Made by a program: the position numbers and the translations under genes. The notes below the pieces were generated by a model. It did not search any database. It saw only the letters and a program-made list of their open reading frames with translations, and was not told where the DNA came from. A stretch of DNA of 64,000 nt from Pyronema omphalodes (lineage: Eukaryota > Ascomycota > Pezizomycetes > Pezizales > Pyronemataceae), in NCBI GenBank assembly GCA_024516155.1, contig JAJJXM010000032.1, forward strand, positions 124,001 through 188,000, given 5' to 3'. Positions 45,035 to 55,907 of this stretch are shown one piece after another (position 1 is the first letter of the stretch; every line of letters begins with the position of its first letter).

Positions 45035-45277
45035 ATGAACCCCACCGGTTCTGCCTGGAACTACGCACTAAAACAAGCTCTTGAAACGCACACCTTACAC
45101 GAAACCTTTGGGATTCCCGACAGATTCGCTGGCGCAGTGCGAAGAACCATCCGACGAGCAGAAAATAACTGCTACCTTGTGGTCCGCTGGCAACTCCAGG
45201 ACTACACTTATCAGGAGCACATCCGCCGCACCATCAGACTCAAGCCAATCCTCAGAGCCCGCCAGAATGCATATTAA
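45035..45277 (+). CDS. G1 upstream small ORF (80 aa), fourth copy
   Basis: The protein is the same as the one at 34040-34282 (MNPTGSAWNYALKQ to RARQNAY). It overlaps the gag ATG at 45267. Confidence 0.65.
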   Translation: MNPTGSAWNYALKQALETHTLHETFGIPDRFAGAVRRTIRRAENNCYLVVRWQLQDYTYQEHIRRTIRLKPILRARQNAY

Positions 45278-46374
45278 ACTTATTGACGAAGGACACTGGC
45301 AGCAAATTGTGAACGCTGCCGCCATGACCCAGTTCCCTGACGGCCATGAACCACTTACCTTCACCAAACAACTCGCACAATCCATCTTAGACGCTCAGGA
45401 CCACCCCACGGGTTATCTCTTAAACGACCTCGCGGAAACCCCCGGCTCCCGTAACAGCACTCCGGTATCCAGCCCTGTCGCCTCCCGCGCTCCGGAAGCT
45501 CCCACCCCTGCCCCCATTCCCCCTGTCGTCATCCAGACTGGCTCCGTCCAGGTTTACCCGAACGGCCCAGAACCAGCACCGCGAGCCGCCGCACCCCCTA
45601 CCACAGCCGCAGCCGCAGCCCCCGCCCCCGCTATAATCGCACCAATTCCAAGACCCCCCCCCGAGACCCCGAGATCCTCCTAACCCCGGAGGAACAAGCC
45701 GATACAAATGGAATCCACTACTACGAGAAGGAGCTCACCCCCCAGCGTGAACTCATCAACGCGCTACTCGCCTCCCCCGGCATCCGCGTTAAAATCTTAC
45801 AGCGTACCTTTGGAGACCCGGACGAGCGCAAACGGCTCGTTTCAAACTACAAAATCTCCGACAAAACAACCGCGAATTTTCGGACTATTATCCAGAGTTC
45901 TCCCGCCTGGTCGCAGCATTAGGCTGGGATGAAGCCGCCACCATGGATGCTCTGCGTAACAGCCTGTCCCTCGAGTTGCACGAAAAGTTGGTTGGCGCCC
46001 CTCCCACCGCTACGATGCACGAATTTGTTAACCAGTGCCAAAAATTGGACTCCCAATTGAGAGCACTTGAGAACCTCCGCAAGCTGCGTACCAACCGCGG
46101 CCAAGTTAAACCTACCACCGCCGCCACCCCCGCCACCAGTCGCCCCACCCCCGCTACCCAAGCCACCACTGCCTCCTCCAGCAAGCAAACCCCTGCCCAG
46201 GGACCCCGTCAGAAACTGTCGGCACAGGAGCGCGCGACCCGCCTATCAGAAGGACGTTGCCTCTACTGCGGTGGCCTCGGCCACATGGCTGCGTCGTGCC
46301 CCGCCAAGACGAATGTTAAAGTGGCGAGCATGGAATTATTGGATAATGAAGAAGAGGTGTCGGGAAAAGAATAA
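45267..46374 (+). pseudogene. G1 gag with frameshift and internal deletion
   Basis: The N-terminal part is type B. The C tract at 45654-45662 has 9 nt (intact 10), shifting the frame. At about 45790 a 237-bp segment present in the copy at 43766-44002 is missing, removing most of the capsid-like core; a further small deletion is near 45828. The frame is open again from 45943: linker, zinc knuckle CLYCGGLGHMAASC and end SGKE. Confidence 0.86.
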
Positions 46375-46406
46375 ACCAGCTGCAAGAAGATGGCTCGGCC
46401 GCTGGT
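46362..46406 (+). promoter_or_regulatory. -1 ribosomal frameshift signal, second copy
   Basis: GGGAAAA at 46362-46368, gag stop TAA at 46372-46374, hairpin ACCAGC 46375-46380 / GCTGGT 46401-46406. The loop differs from 35626-35645 (CTCGGCC against CTCTGCC), yet the stem is unchanged. Confidence 0.72.
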
Positions 46407-49400
46407 GGGAAAATTATTGCTGATACATTGCTATTATCGGGCGCAAGTTTTACTGGAAAGTTAGAATGCAAACACCTTGTCCTCTCTTGCTCCTTGTTTT
46501 CCAATAACCGCTCCGTGAAAACAGTAGCGCTCATTGACTGCGGCGCCACTGGTATCGCCTTTGTTGACCGCATTTTCGCCCGCCATCACAAACTCCCCCT
46601 AACCCCCCTATCCACCGCCCGAACGGTCGAAGTTATCGAGGGCCGCCCCATATCCTCAGGAAAAATCACACACCTCGCCCAAGTAGAGTGTACCATCAAT
46701 GGTCACTCGGAAACCCTCCCCATGTTCGTCACCAAGTTGGGTCACTACCCGGTGGTGTTGGGCATCCCCTGGTTGAAGAAACACGACGTAAGAATAAGCT
46801 TCAGTTCCAACACTGTAAGCTTCGACTCCCAATACTGCCTAAGGAACTGCACCCCGTTGCCTGTAAGCACAACCGGTGTCGAGGTCCTGGACTCGAGGCC
46901 CCCTCCCGCTGTCCACGAGCCCGACACAAACCCCATGCCGGAGTTAGAAGAGTCGGTCCCCGACCCCCCGGACGAACCCCCAATAGCGATCTCAAGTCTA
47001 ACCATCTCCGACTTCAAAGAAATGGTAGAAGACGAAAGCCTGACACTGTTCTCGCTATCGTTGGACGAGATCACCGTCGCCCTACAAGACAAGCCCCCCC
47101 TCACGGATGAGGAACTGAAAGACATGATCCCCGAAGAGTACCATGACTACCTCGATTGATTCAAGGAGGTCAACGCGAAGGAACTCCCCCCACACCGACC
47201 CTACGACCACAAGATCCCACTGAAAGAGGGATTCGTCCCCCCCTTTGGTCCGTTATACTCGCTGTCACGCAACGAGTTGCAGACGCTGAAAGCGTGGCTC
47301 GATGAAAATTTGGAGAAAGGATTTATACAACGCTCCCAATCATCAGCCGCCTCGCCGATATTATTCGTGAAAAAATCAGACGGATCCCTACGCCTATGCG
47401 TCGATTACCGAAGACTGAATGAAGGTACCGAGAAGAACTGGTACCCGCTGCCATTGATACAGGAAACGATGATGAATCTTTCCAAAGCTCAATACTTCAC
47501 GACCCTAGATGTCCGCAGCGCTTATAACCTTATCAGAATGGCAGAGGGCGAAGAATGGAAGACGGCCTTCCGCACAAGGTACGGCCTATTCGAGTCGAAA
47601 GTGATGCCATTTGGGCTCACCAACGCGCCTGCCGATTTCCAGGCATTTATAAATGATGTCCTGAGACCATACCTGGACCAGTTTTGTACGGCATACTTGG
47701 ACGATATTCTCGTATTCTCTGAAACAAAGCCCGATCACACCGCACACGTCCGAAAGATCTTGGAACGACTCAAACAAGAAAAACTGCACTTGAAGCCAGA
47801 AAAGTGTAAGTTTGCTAAGGCAGAAGTACAGTACCTGGGCTACAACATCGGCCGCGACGGCGCGCGCATGATGGATTCCAAAGTAGCCTCAGTCAAAGAT
47901 TGGAAGGAACCAACCAATTTGAAACAGGTCCAAGAGTCCCTGGGTTTCGCGAATTTCTACCGAAGATTTATCAAAGACTACTCAAAAGTGGTCTCCCCTC
48001 TGACGGCTCTGACCAAAAAGAAAGATGATAAAGCAATCCCCTTTACCTGGGGTAAAGATCAGCAAAGCGCCTTCGACCGACTGAAGGACGCATTTACATC
48101 AGCACTGATTCTCAAGCACTTCGACTACGAGAAACCGATTGTAGTAGAAACAGACGCATCCGACTATGTGTCTGCTGGAGTTTTATCACAATACGACGAC
48201 GATAACGTGTTACACCCCGTCGCGTTTTATTCCAAAAAGCATTCCCCGGCAGAATGCAACTATGAGATCTATGACAAGGAACTACTGGCAATAGTTCGTT
48301 GTTTCGAGGAATGGCGTCCCCACTTGGAGGGCTCCGCCTTCCCTATAAAAGTATTGACAGACCACAAGAATCTCGAATACTTTATGACGACAAAACTACT
48401 AAACAGACGACAAGCACGCTGGTCCGAATTCCTGTCTCGGTTCAACTTTGTAATCACCTATCGACCGGGAACGTTGGGAGGAAAACCGGACGCCCTGACG
48501 AGAAGAGCCGCCGACCTCCCGGAAGAGGGAGACGAACGCATACTAGCGAATCAGCAAGCTGTTCTAAAGCCACAAAACTTCCAGTTGTGCATGACCCCGC
48601 CCATGAAACGTGCACCCTCCGAAGTGGACCTCCTGTTTAAAGAGGGCTACAAGACAGATTCATTCCCCAACCGAGTGTTGGGAATGCTGGAAGCCGGCAC
48701 ACAAATCTGTAAGGACATATCACTCGCCGATTGCTCCGTGTTGGAAAACAGATTGTACTACCGAGACTGCCTCCATGTCCCCGCGCTGGACAAACTACGA
48801 TTGAAACTACTACAAGATCATCACGACCCCCCCACCATGGGACACCCGGGCCGTGCAAAGACTTTTGAACTCCTCGCCAGGAATTATTACTGGCCCTCGA
48901 TGAGAAAAGATGTTGACCAATTCGTCCGAAATGGCCACACTTGTAAAAGAACAAAAGCTACCCGCCACGCACCCTATGGAACCTTGAAACCCCTACCGGT
49001 CCCGCACCACCCGTGGCAGAATATATCTGTGGACTTTGTTACTGGACTACCGACATCAGAAGGCTTCGACGCAATATGTGCGATCGTTTGCCGACTCACG
49101 AAACAGCGCCACTTGGTGCCCTGTCACTCCACGATAGACGCAGAAGGCTTCGCGCAACTCTTCCTGGAAAACGTATTCAAACTACACGGCCTGCCAGACA
49201 CGATAGTGTCCGACCGCGGCCCGCAATTTGTGGCCCACTTCTGGAAACACCTGGCAAATTGCATGGGTATCGAGATTGCCAGGAGCACGGCCTTCCACCC
49301 CCAGACCGATGGCCAAACAGAAAGAATCAATGCGGTTACGGAACAATATCTCCGCGCGTACGTCTGTTATTTACAAGACGACTGGAAGAAATTCTTACCA

Positions 49401-50096
49401 CTGGCAGAATTTGCTGCAAATAACCAAGTATCGGATACAACGTCGCTATCTCCATTCTACGCTATATACGGCCGACACCCCAAATGCTCCTTTGAATTGG
49501 AAATCAGGACAGACAATCCTGAAGAAGTGAAAGCGAACGAGGTAGCGGAAAGGATGTCACACATCCATGACGTCTTACGTTCGGAAATGAAATACGCCCA
49601 AGCCCGCCACATAGAAGCCGCCGACAATTCCCGACTCCCCGCGCCGGTCTTCAAACCAGGAGACCTGGTATGGCTGGACGCCCGCAACCTCAGAACCCGC
49701 CGCCCCTCAAAGAAACTAGAAAACAAACACCTAGGTGCCTTCACCGTGTTACGCCCTATTGGATCCCACGCCTACGAGCTGGACATACCGGAGACAATGA
49801 AACATCACAGGACCTTCCCCGTGTCCCTACTAAACCCAGCCCCTTCGGACCCCCTCCCTGGCCAGATTATCCCACCGCCCCTACCGGTAGTAGTAGACGG
49901 CGAAGAAGAATGGTTCGTGGATGAAATTCTGGATAGCCGTTGGTCAAGAGGAAACCTGCAGTACCTCGTCAAGTGGACCGGCCATGACTCTCCAACCTGG
50001 CAACCGGAAACGAACCTATCCGAAACCGAGGCCGCTGAGAAGTTCCATCAGTTATACCCAGACAAACCTTCTCCTCTCGTAGGAACTCGAGCCTAA
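46368..50096 (+). pseudogene. G1 pol with one nonsense codon
   Basis: Same domain order and length as 35613-39341. A TTA to TGA change at 47157-47159 (after EEYHDYLD, between protease and RT) is the only break seen. RT (YLDDILVF near 47692), RNase H (ETDASDY), integrase and chromodomain follow in one frame of over 940 codons. The first Cys of the integrase zinc pair is Gly here (NGHTCKRTK near 48930), and the chromodomain reads TWQPE for TWEPE. So even readthrough would likely give a poor integrase. Confidence 0.92.
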
Positions 50097-50107
50097 CGGG
50101 GGGGTAC

Positions 50108-50636
50108 TGTCACGGCACACGGCTGACGAGACGTTGTTTTGTTGCGTCATCGTTGTGTTGTCGTTGTTGTTGTCGACATCGTGCCGTTGTCTTGCCGTGT
50201 TGTGTTGTGTTGCTGTTGTGTTGTTGTGTGTGCCGTGCCGTTGTGGTTGATCGACTGATTGATGATGGATGACGTACCATGAGCTGGAGAGCTGTGGCGT
50301 CGCAGGTGAATTCATGGAGAACGGAAGCTTTCATGTACCGATGTTGGATGACGGCCCAGCAAGAGTGCTGGCCGCCCCTTGGTACATAAGGAGGCTTGCC
50401 TCCCCGTTGTCGAGTTCTCCATCGAACGTCTTGTGTCTTTCCCTTGTCCTTAATAAAGACTTCTCCTTTCAGTCCCACGTCATTCTTGTCCTTGTCCCTG
50501 TCCCTGTTTCGTGTGCCGTCCGTCTGACGAGCACTTCGGTCCTTGTCTTTCCGTTCCCCGTCCTGGAACCCGCCTAGTCCCCCTTGCCGGTAGTGTTCAG
50601 TGTGTTCTTTGAACGTCCGTTCCTAGTTCCCTGACA
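50108..50636 (+). repeat. G1 LTR (type A), right border of the plus-strand array
   Basis: 529 bp, TGTCACGG to TTCCCTGACA. The bases after it, GTTTT (50637-50641), repeat those before the LTR at 32595 and are the target duplication. Its last 242 bp are repeated at 54472-54713. Confidence 0.92.
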
Positions 50637-51830
50637 GTTTTCCATTCTTCGCCTTCTGCCATTCTAATCAAGTTACAGGCGCTGCGAACTCCTAGGGTTG
50701 TAAAATATTGGGCTTTGGAAAGATTCATCATCGTTTCCTGTATCAGTGGCAGTGGGTACCGATTCTTTTCGGTCCCTTCATTCAATCTTCGGTAATCGAC
50801 GCATAGGCGTAAGGATCCGTCTGATTTCTTCACGAATAATATCGGCGAGGCGGCTGATGATTTGGAGCGTTGTATAAAGCCTTTTTCCAAATTTTCGTCT
50901 AGCCATGCTTTTAGTGTCTGTAACTCGTTGCGTGATAACGAGTATAGGGGACCAAAGGGGGGAACGAATCCCTCTTTCAATGGAATCTTGTGGTCGTAGG
51001 GTCGGTGTGGGGGGAGTTCCTTCGCGTTGACTTCCTTGAACAGGGTCGAGGTAGTCATGGTACTCTGCGGGGATCATGTCTTTTAGTTCTTCATCCGTGA
51101 GGGGGGTCTGTCTTCCAAGGCGACGGTAATTTCGTCCAGCGATAGCGAGAAGACTGTCAGGTGTTCATCTTCTACCATCTCTTTGAAGTCGGAGATGGTT
51201 AGACTTGAGATTGCTATTGGAGGTCCATTTGGAGGGTCGGGGACCGGGGTTTCCAATTCCGGCATGGAGTCTGTGTCGGGCTCGTGGGCGACGGGTGGGG
51301 GCCCGGGTCCAGGACCTCGACACCGGTTGTGCTCACAGGTAATGGGGTGCAGCTCCTTAGGCAGTATTGTGAGTCGAAGCTTACGGCATTGGAACTGAAG
51401 CTTATTGTCACGTCGTGTTTCTTTAACCAGGGGATGCCCAACACCACCGGGTAGTGCCTCAACTTGGTGACGAACGTGGGGAGGGTTTCCGAGTGACCTT
51501 TGATGGTACACTCTACTTGGGCGAGGTGTGTGATTTTTCCTGAGGATATAGGTCGGCCGTCGATGACTTTGACCGTTCGGGCGGTGGGTAGGGGGGTTAG
51601 AGGGAGTTTGTGATGGCGGGCGAAATTGCGATCCACAAAGGCGATGCCAGTGGCGCCGCAGTCAACGAGCGCTACTGTCTTCACGGAGCGGTTATTAGAG
51701 AACAAGGAGCAAGAGAGAACAAGGTGTTTGCATTCTAATCTTCCAGTAAAACTGGCGCCTGATAATAACAGTGTATCTGCAATAATTTTCCCACCAGCGG
51801 CAGAGCCATCATCCTGCGGCTGGTTTAGTC
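50637..51830 (-). pseudogene. G1 protease-RT segment, broken (duplicate 1)
   Basis: On the minus strand it follows the frameshift site. The protease VDCGATGIAFVDRNF is at about 51650-51705 and the linker LDPGPHPSP shifts frame near 51290. Another frame carries ISSLTISDFKEMVEDE. A shift near 51085 leads to [37 protein letters not shown] and the RT start, cut at 50637 in GEEWKT by the array. LDVRSAY reads LGVRSAC, losing a conserved RT Asp. At least two frameshifts are present. Confidence 0.88.
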
Positions 51831-51837
51831 TTTTCCC
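51793..51837 (-). promoter_or_regulatory. -1 ribosomal frameshift signal, minus-strand copy
   Basis: The reverse complement reads GGGAAAA (51837-51831), GAC TAA, then ACCAGC (51824-51819) and GCTGGT (51798-51793). The heptamer, 6-nt spacer and stem are the same as in plus-strand copies despite several nearby substitutions. It is duplicated at 55870-55914. Confidence 0.72.
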
Positions 51838-53177
51838 AAAACATCTTCTTCACTATCCAATAACTCAACGCTTGCAACTTTGACTTTCGTCTTAGCGGGG
51901 CACGAGGCAGCCATGTGGCCGAGGCCACCGCAGTAGAGGCAACGTCCTTCTGACAGGCGGGTAGCGCGTTCCTGTGCCGATAGTTTCTGACGGGGTCCCT
52001 GGGCAGGGGTTTGTTTGTTGGAAGGGGCGGTAGTTGATTGGGTAGCGGGGGTGGGGCTGCTTGTGGCAGGGGTGGCGACGCCAGTGGGTTTGATCTGGCC
52101 GCGGTTGGTGCGCAGCTTGCGGAGATTCTCCAGTGCTCTCAACTGGGAGTCCAATTTTTGGCACTGATCGACAAATTCGTGCATTGTAGTGGTGGGAGTG
52201 GCGCCAACCAACTTTTCATGCAACTCAAGGGATAGGCCATTCCGTAGAGCGTCCATGGTAGCGGCTTCATCCCAGCCCAATTCTGCGACCAGGCGGGAAC
52301 ATTCTGCATAGTAATCTGAGAACTCGCGGTTGTTTTCTCGGAGATTTTGTAGTTTCAAACGAGCCGTTGCGCGCTCGTCCTGGTCTCCAAAGGTGCGCTG
52401 TAGGATTTTTATGACGTCCTCGACGTTGGTTAGGGCCCAGCTCTTACCATTATCCTTGATATACGGAAGGATCTGATCAAGGGCGCGTCCGCAGAGACGG
52501 CCCACGGCATAGGAGATTCGCTTCTGGGGGGTTGGGAAGCGTAACTCGTTGCTCACCAATTTAATACGAAGCAGGGAGACAAAACGGCGGAGGTCCTCCT
52601 TGTTGGACCCATCGAAGGTTGGTGGATCTGAAATTTTATCTCCGGTAACGCGGATGCCGGGGGAGGCGAGTAACGCGTTGATGAGTTCACGCTGGCGGGT
52701 GAGCTCCTTTGCGTAGTAGTGAATTTCGTTCGTATCTGCTTGTTCCTCGGGGGTTAGGAGGATTTCGGGGTCTCGGGGGGGAAGTCTCGGGACTGGCGCG
52801 ATGATAGCGGGGGGGGCAACTGCGGCTGCCTCTGTGGCCGGGGCTGGGGGCGCGGCGGCTTGCGGCGCTGTGCCTGGTCCGTTGGGGTAAACCTGCACGG
52901 ACCGAGTCTGAATAACAACGGGGGGAATGGGGGCAGGGGTGGGGGCTTCCGCAGCGCGGGAGGTGACAGGGCTGGAAACTCGGGTGCTGGTGCGGGAGCT
53001 GGGGATCTCTGTGAGGTCGTTTAGTACGTAACCCGTGGGATGATCTTGGGCGTCCAGGATAGATTGAGCGAGCTGCTTGGTGAACGTGAGAGGTTCGTGC
53101 CCGTCTGGAAACTGAGTCATGGAGGCAGCGTTGACGATTTGCTGCCAATGCCCTTCGTCGATGACTTTAACGTGCAT
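51825..53177 (-). CDS. G1 gag, intact (450 aa), duplicate 1
   Basis: The ATG at 53177 (MHVKVIDEGHWQQIVNAASMTQF) is chosen because it aligns with the gag ATG of the other copies. The protein has an N-terminal domain, a Pro/Ala-rich linker at about residues 65-130 and a capsid-like domain from about residue 175 (DPPTFDGSNKEDLRRFVSLL). A Thr/Pro linker follows, then one zinc knuckle CLYCGGLGHMAASC at about residues 412-425, with end LGKD. The 10-nt pyrimidine run is correct (CTTCCCCCCC). It could supply Gag in trans, but its own pol is broken. Confidence 0.9.
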   Translation of the reverse strand: MHVKVIDEGHWQQIVNAASMTQFPDGHEPLTFTKQLAQSILDAQDHPTGYVLNDLTEIPSSRTSTRVSSPVTSRAAEAPTPAPIPPVVIQTRSVQVYPNGPGTAPQAAAPPAPATEAAAVAPPAIIAPVPRLPPRDPEILLTPEEQADTNEIHYYAKELTRQRELINALLASPGIRVTGDKISDPPTFDGSNKEDLRRFVSLLRIKLVSNELRFPTPQKRISYAVGRLCGRALDQILPYIKDNGKSWALTNVEDVIKILQRTFGDQDERATARLKLQNLRENNREFSDYYAECSRLVAELGWDEAATMDALRNGLSLELHEKLVGATPTTTMHEFVDQCQKLDSQLRALENLRKLRTNRGQIKPTGVATPATSSPTPATQSTTAPSNKQTPAQGPRQKLSAQERATRLSEGRCLYCGGLGHMAASCPAKTKVKVASVELLDSEEDVLGKD

Positions 53178-53187
53178 GTTGGCGGGC

Positions 53188-53409
53188 TCAGAGGATCGGC
53201 TTAAGTCGGATGGTGTGACGGACGTACTCCTGGTAAGTATAATCCTGGAGTTCCCAGCGGACCACAAGGTAGCAGTGATCTTCTGCTCTTCGGATGGCTC
53301 GTCGGACTGCGCCAGCGAATCGGTTAGATATTCCGAAGGTCTCAGTTAGTGTGTCAGTCTCTAGGGCTTGTTTCAAGGCGCGTGTCCAAGCAGAACCGGT
53401 TGGGTTCAT
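53188..53409 (-). CDS. G1 upstream small ORF (73 aa), minus-strand copy
   Basis: MNPTGSAWTRALKQALETDTL to IRLKPIL. An AGA to TGA change ends it seven codons earlier than in plus-strand copies, so it stops just before the gag ATG (53177) rather than overlapping it. Many substitutions are present but the frame is kept, which argues for coding function. Confidence 0.65.
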   Translation of the reverse strand: MNPTGSAWTRALKQALETDTLTETFGISNRFAGAVRRAIRRAEDHCYLVVRWELQDYTYQEYVRHTIRLKPIL

Positions 53410-53445
53410 GCGTGTTGGTCGAATAAATATTTAGATCGAACGTAA

Positions 53446-53976
53446 TGTCAAGGAACTAGGAACGGATGTTCGAAGAACACACTGAACACTATCGGCGGGG
53501 GGGGACTAGGCGGGATCCGTGGTACGGGGACTGAAGACAAGGACCGAAGTGCACGACAGACGGACGGCACACGAGACAAGGACAGGGACAAGGACAAGAA
53601 TGACGTGAGACTTGAGAAGAGGAGTCTTTATTTAAAGGACAAGGGAAAGACACAAGACGTTCGATGGAGAACTCAACGACCGGGAGGCAAGCCTCCTTAT
53701 GTACAAAGGGCGGCCAGCACTCCTGCTGGGCCGTCATCCAACATCGCTACATGACAGCTTCCGTTCTCCATCATTTCACCTGCGACGCCACAGCTCTCCA
53801 GCTCATGGTACCTTATCCATCATCAGTCAGTCCAACAACAACAACGGCACGGCACACACAACACACAACGACAACACAACACAACACGGCAAGACAACGG
53901 CACGACGTCAACTACAACAACGACAACACAATGGTGACGCAACAACACAACGGCTCGTCAGCCATGTGCCGTGACA
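53446..53976 (-). repeat. G1 LTR (internal, shared by tandem copies)
   Basis: 531 bp on the minus strand, TGTCACGGCACATGG to TTCCTTGACA. It lies between pol C-terminus (53977-54471) and gag (53177 downward), the layout of a tandem dimer sharing one LTR. The primer-binding site is at 53435-53443. Confidence 0.92.
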
Positions 53977-54471
53977 GTACCCCCCCCGTTAGGCTCGATT
54001 TCCTACGACAGGAGAAGGCTTGTCTGGGTATAGCTAGTGGAATCTCTCAGCGGCCTCGGTTTCTGATAGGTTCGTTTCCGGTGCCCAGGTTGGAGAGTTA
54101 TGGCCGGTCCACTTGACGAGGTACTGCAGATTTCCTCTGGACCAACGGCTATCCAGGATTTCATCGACGAACCATTCTTCTTCGCCGTCCACTACTACCG
54201 GTAGGGGTGGTGGGATAATCTGGCCAGGGAGGGGGTCCGAAGGGGCTGGGTTTAGTAGGGATACGGGGAAGGTCCTGTGGTGTTTCATTGTCTCCGGCAT
54301 ATCCAACTCGTAGGCATGGGATCCAATGGGCCGAACCACGGTGAAGGGGCCTAGGTGTTTGTTTTCTAGTTTCTTTGAGGGGCGGCGGGTTCTGGGGTTG
54401 CGGGCGTCCAGCCATACCAGGTCTCCTGGTTGGAAGACCGGCGCGGGGAGTCGGGAATTGTCAGCGGCCTC
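53977..54471 (-). pseudogene. G1 pol, integrase tail and chromodomain fragment
   Basis: It is nearly identical to 30046-30540: EAADNSRLPAPVFQPGDLVWLDARN, the chromodomain EEWFVDEILDSRWSRGNLQYLVKW (positions about 54115-54190), and the same stop after ERFH (54034). It is joined at 54471 to an inverted LTR tail with at most one base of overlap, so a deletion joined the two parts. Confidence 0.9.
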
Positions 54472-54713
54472 CTTGCCTCCCCGTTGTCGAGTTCTCCATC
54501 GAACGTCTTGTGTCTTTCCCTTGTCCTTAATAAAGACTTCTCCTTTCAGTCCCACGTCATTCTTGTCCTTGTCCCTGTCCCTGTTTCGTGTGCCGTCCGT
54601 CTGACGAGCACTTCGGTCCTTGTCTTTCCGTTCCCCGTCCTGGAACCCGCCTAGTCCCCCTTGCCGGTAGTGTTCAGTGTGTTCTTTGAACGTCCGTTCC
54701 TAGTTCCCTGACA
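54472..54713 (+). repeat. G1 LTR tail (242 bp remnant of the array's right border)
   Basis: It is identical to 50395-50636. It ends TTCCCTGACA, followed by GTTTTCC at 54714 as at 50637. It shows that the plus-strand array was already inserted before the duplication. Confidence 0.9.
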
Positions 54714-55907
54714 GTTTTCCATTCTTCGCCTTCTGCCATTCTAATCAAGTTACAGGCGCTGCGAACTCCTAGGGTTGTAAAATATTGGGCTTTGGAAAGA
54801 TTCATCATCGTTTCCTGTATCAGTGGCAGTGGGTACCGATTCTTTTCGGTCCCTTCATTCAATCTTCGGTAATCGACGCATAGGCGTAAGGATCCGTCTG
54901 ATTTCTTCACGAATAATATCGGCGAGGCGGCTGATGATTTGGAGCGTTGTATAAAGCCTTTTTCCAAATTTTCGTCTAGCCATGCTTTTAGTGTCTGTAA
55001 CTCGTTGCGTGATAACGAGTATAGGGGACCAAAGGGGGGAACGAATCCCTCTTTCAATGGAATCTTGTGGTCGTAGGGTCGGTGTGGGGGGAGTTCCTTC
55101 GCGTTGACTTCCTTGAACAGGGTCGAGGTAGTCATGGTACTCTGCGGGGATCATGTCTTTTAGTTCTTCATCCGTGAGGGGGGTCTGTCTTCCAAGGCGA
55201 CGGTAATTTCGTCCAGCGATAGCGAGAAGACTGTCAGGTGTTCATCTTCTACCATCTCTTTGAAGTCGGAGATGGTTAGACTTGAGATTGCTATTGGAGG
55301 TCCATTTGGAGGGTCGGGGACCGGGGTTTCCAATTCCGGCATGGAGTCTGTGTCGGGCTCGTGGGCGACGGGTGGGGGCCCGGGTCCAGGACCTCGACAC
55401 CGGTTGTGCTCACAGGTAATGGGGTGCAGCTCCTTAGGCAGTATTGTGAGTCGAAGCTTACGGCATTGGAACTGAAGCTTATTGTCACGTCGTGTTTCTT
55501 TAACCAGGGGATGCCCAACACCACCGGGTAGTGCCTCAACTTGGTGACGAACGTGGGGAGGGTTTCCGAGTGACCTTTGATGGTACACTCTACTTGGGCG
55601 AGGTGTGTGATTTTTCCTGAGGATATAGGTCGGCCGTCGATGACTTTGACCGTTCGGGCGGTGGGTAGGGGGGTTAGAGGGAGTTTGTGATGGCGGGCGA
55701 AATTGCGATCCACAAAGGCGATGCCAGTGGCGCCGCAGTCAACGAGCGCTACTGTCTTCACGGAGCGGTTATTAGAGAACAAGGAGCAAGAGAGAACAAG
55801 GTGTTTGCATTCTAATCTTCCAGTAAAACTGGCGCCTGATAATAACAGTGTATCTGCAATAATTTTCCCACCAGCGGCAGAGCCATCATCCTGCGGCTGG
55901 TTTAGTC
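54714..55907 (-). pseudogene. G1 protease-RT segment, broken (duplicate 2)
   Basis: It duplicates 50637-51830 with the same frameshifts and the LGVRSAC change. The RT is cut at the same base. Sharing every lesion shows that the duplication came after the decay. Confidence 0.9.

Larger units (their letters stand above)
32595..50636 (+). mobile_element. G1 plus-strand composite array (LTR-sharing copies)
   Basis: An 18-kb block flanked by GTTTT (32590-32594, 50637-50641) inside the RT of the minus-strand G1. Order: LTR (32595-33002, truncated), rearranged inverted piece, LTR 33496-34004, complete internal region, LTR 39354-39882, gag leader, inverted LTR 40182-40690, pol, LTR 42448-42976, gag, LTR 44471-44999, gag-pol, LTR 50108-50636. 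Neighbouring copies share one LTR, as expected from unequal LTR-LTR recombination. Confidence 0.85.
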
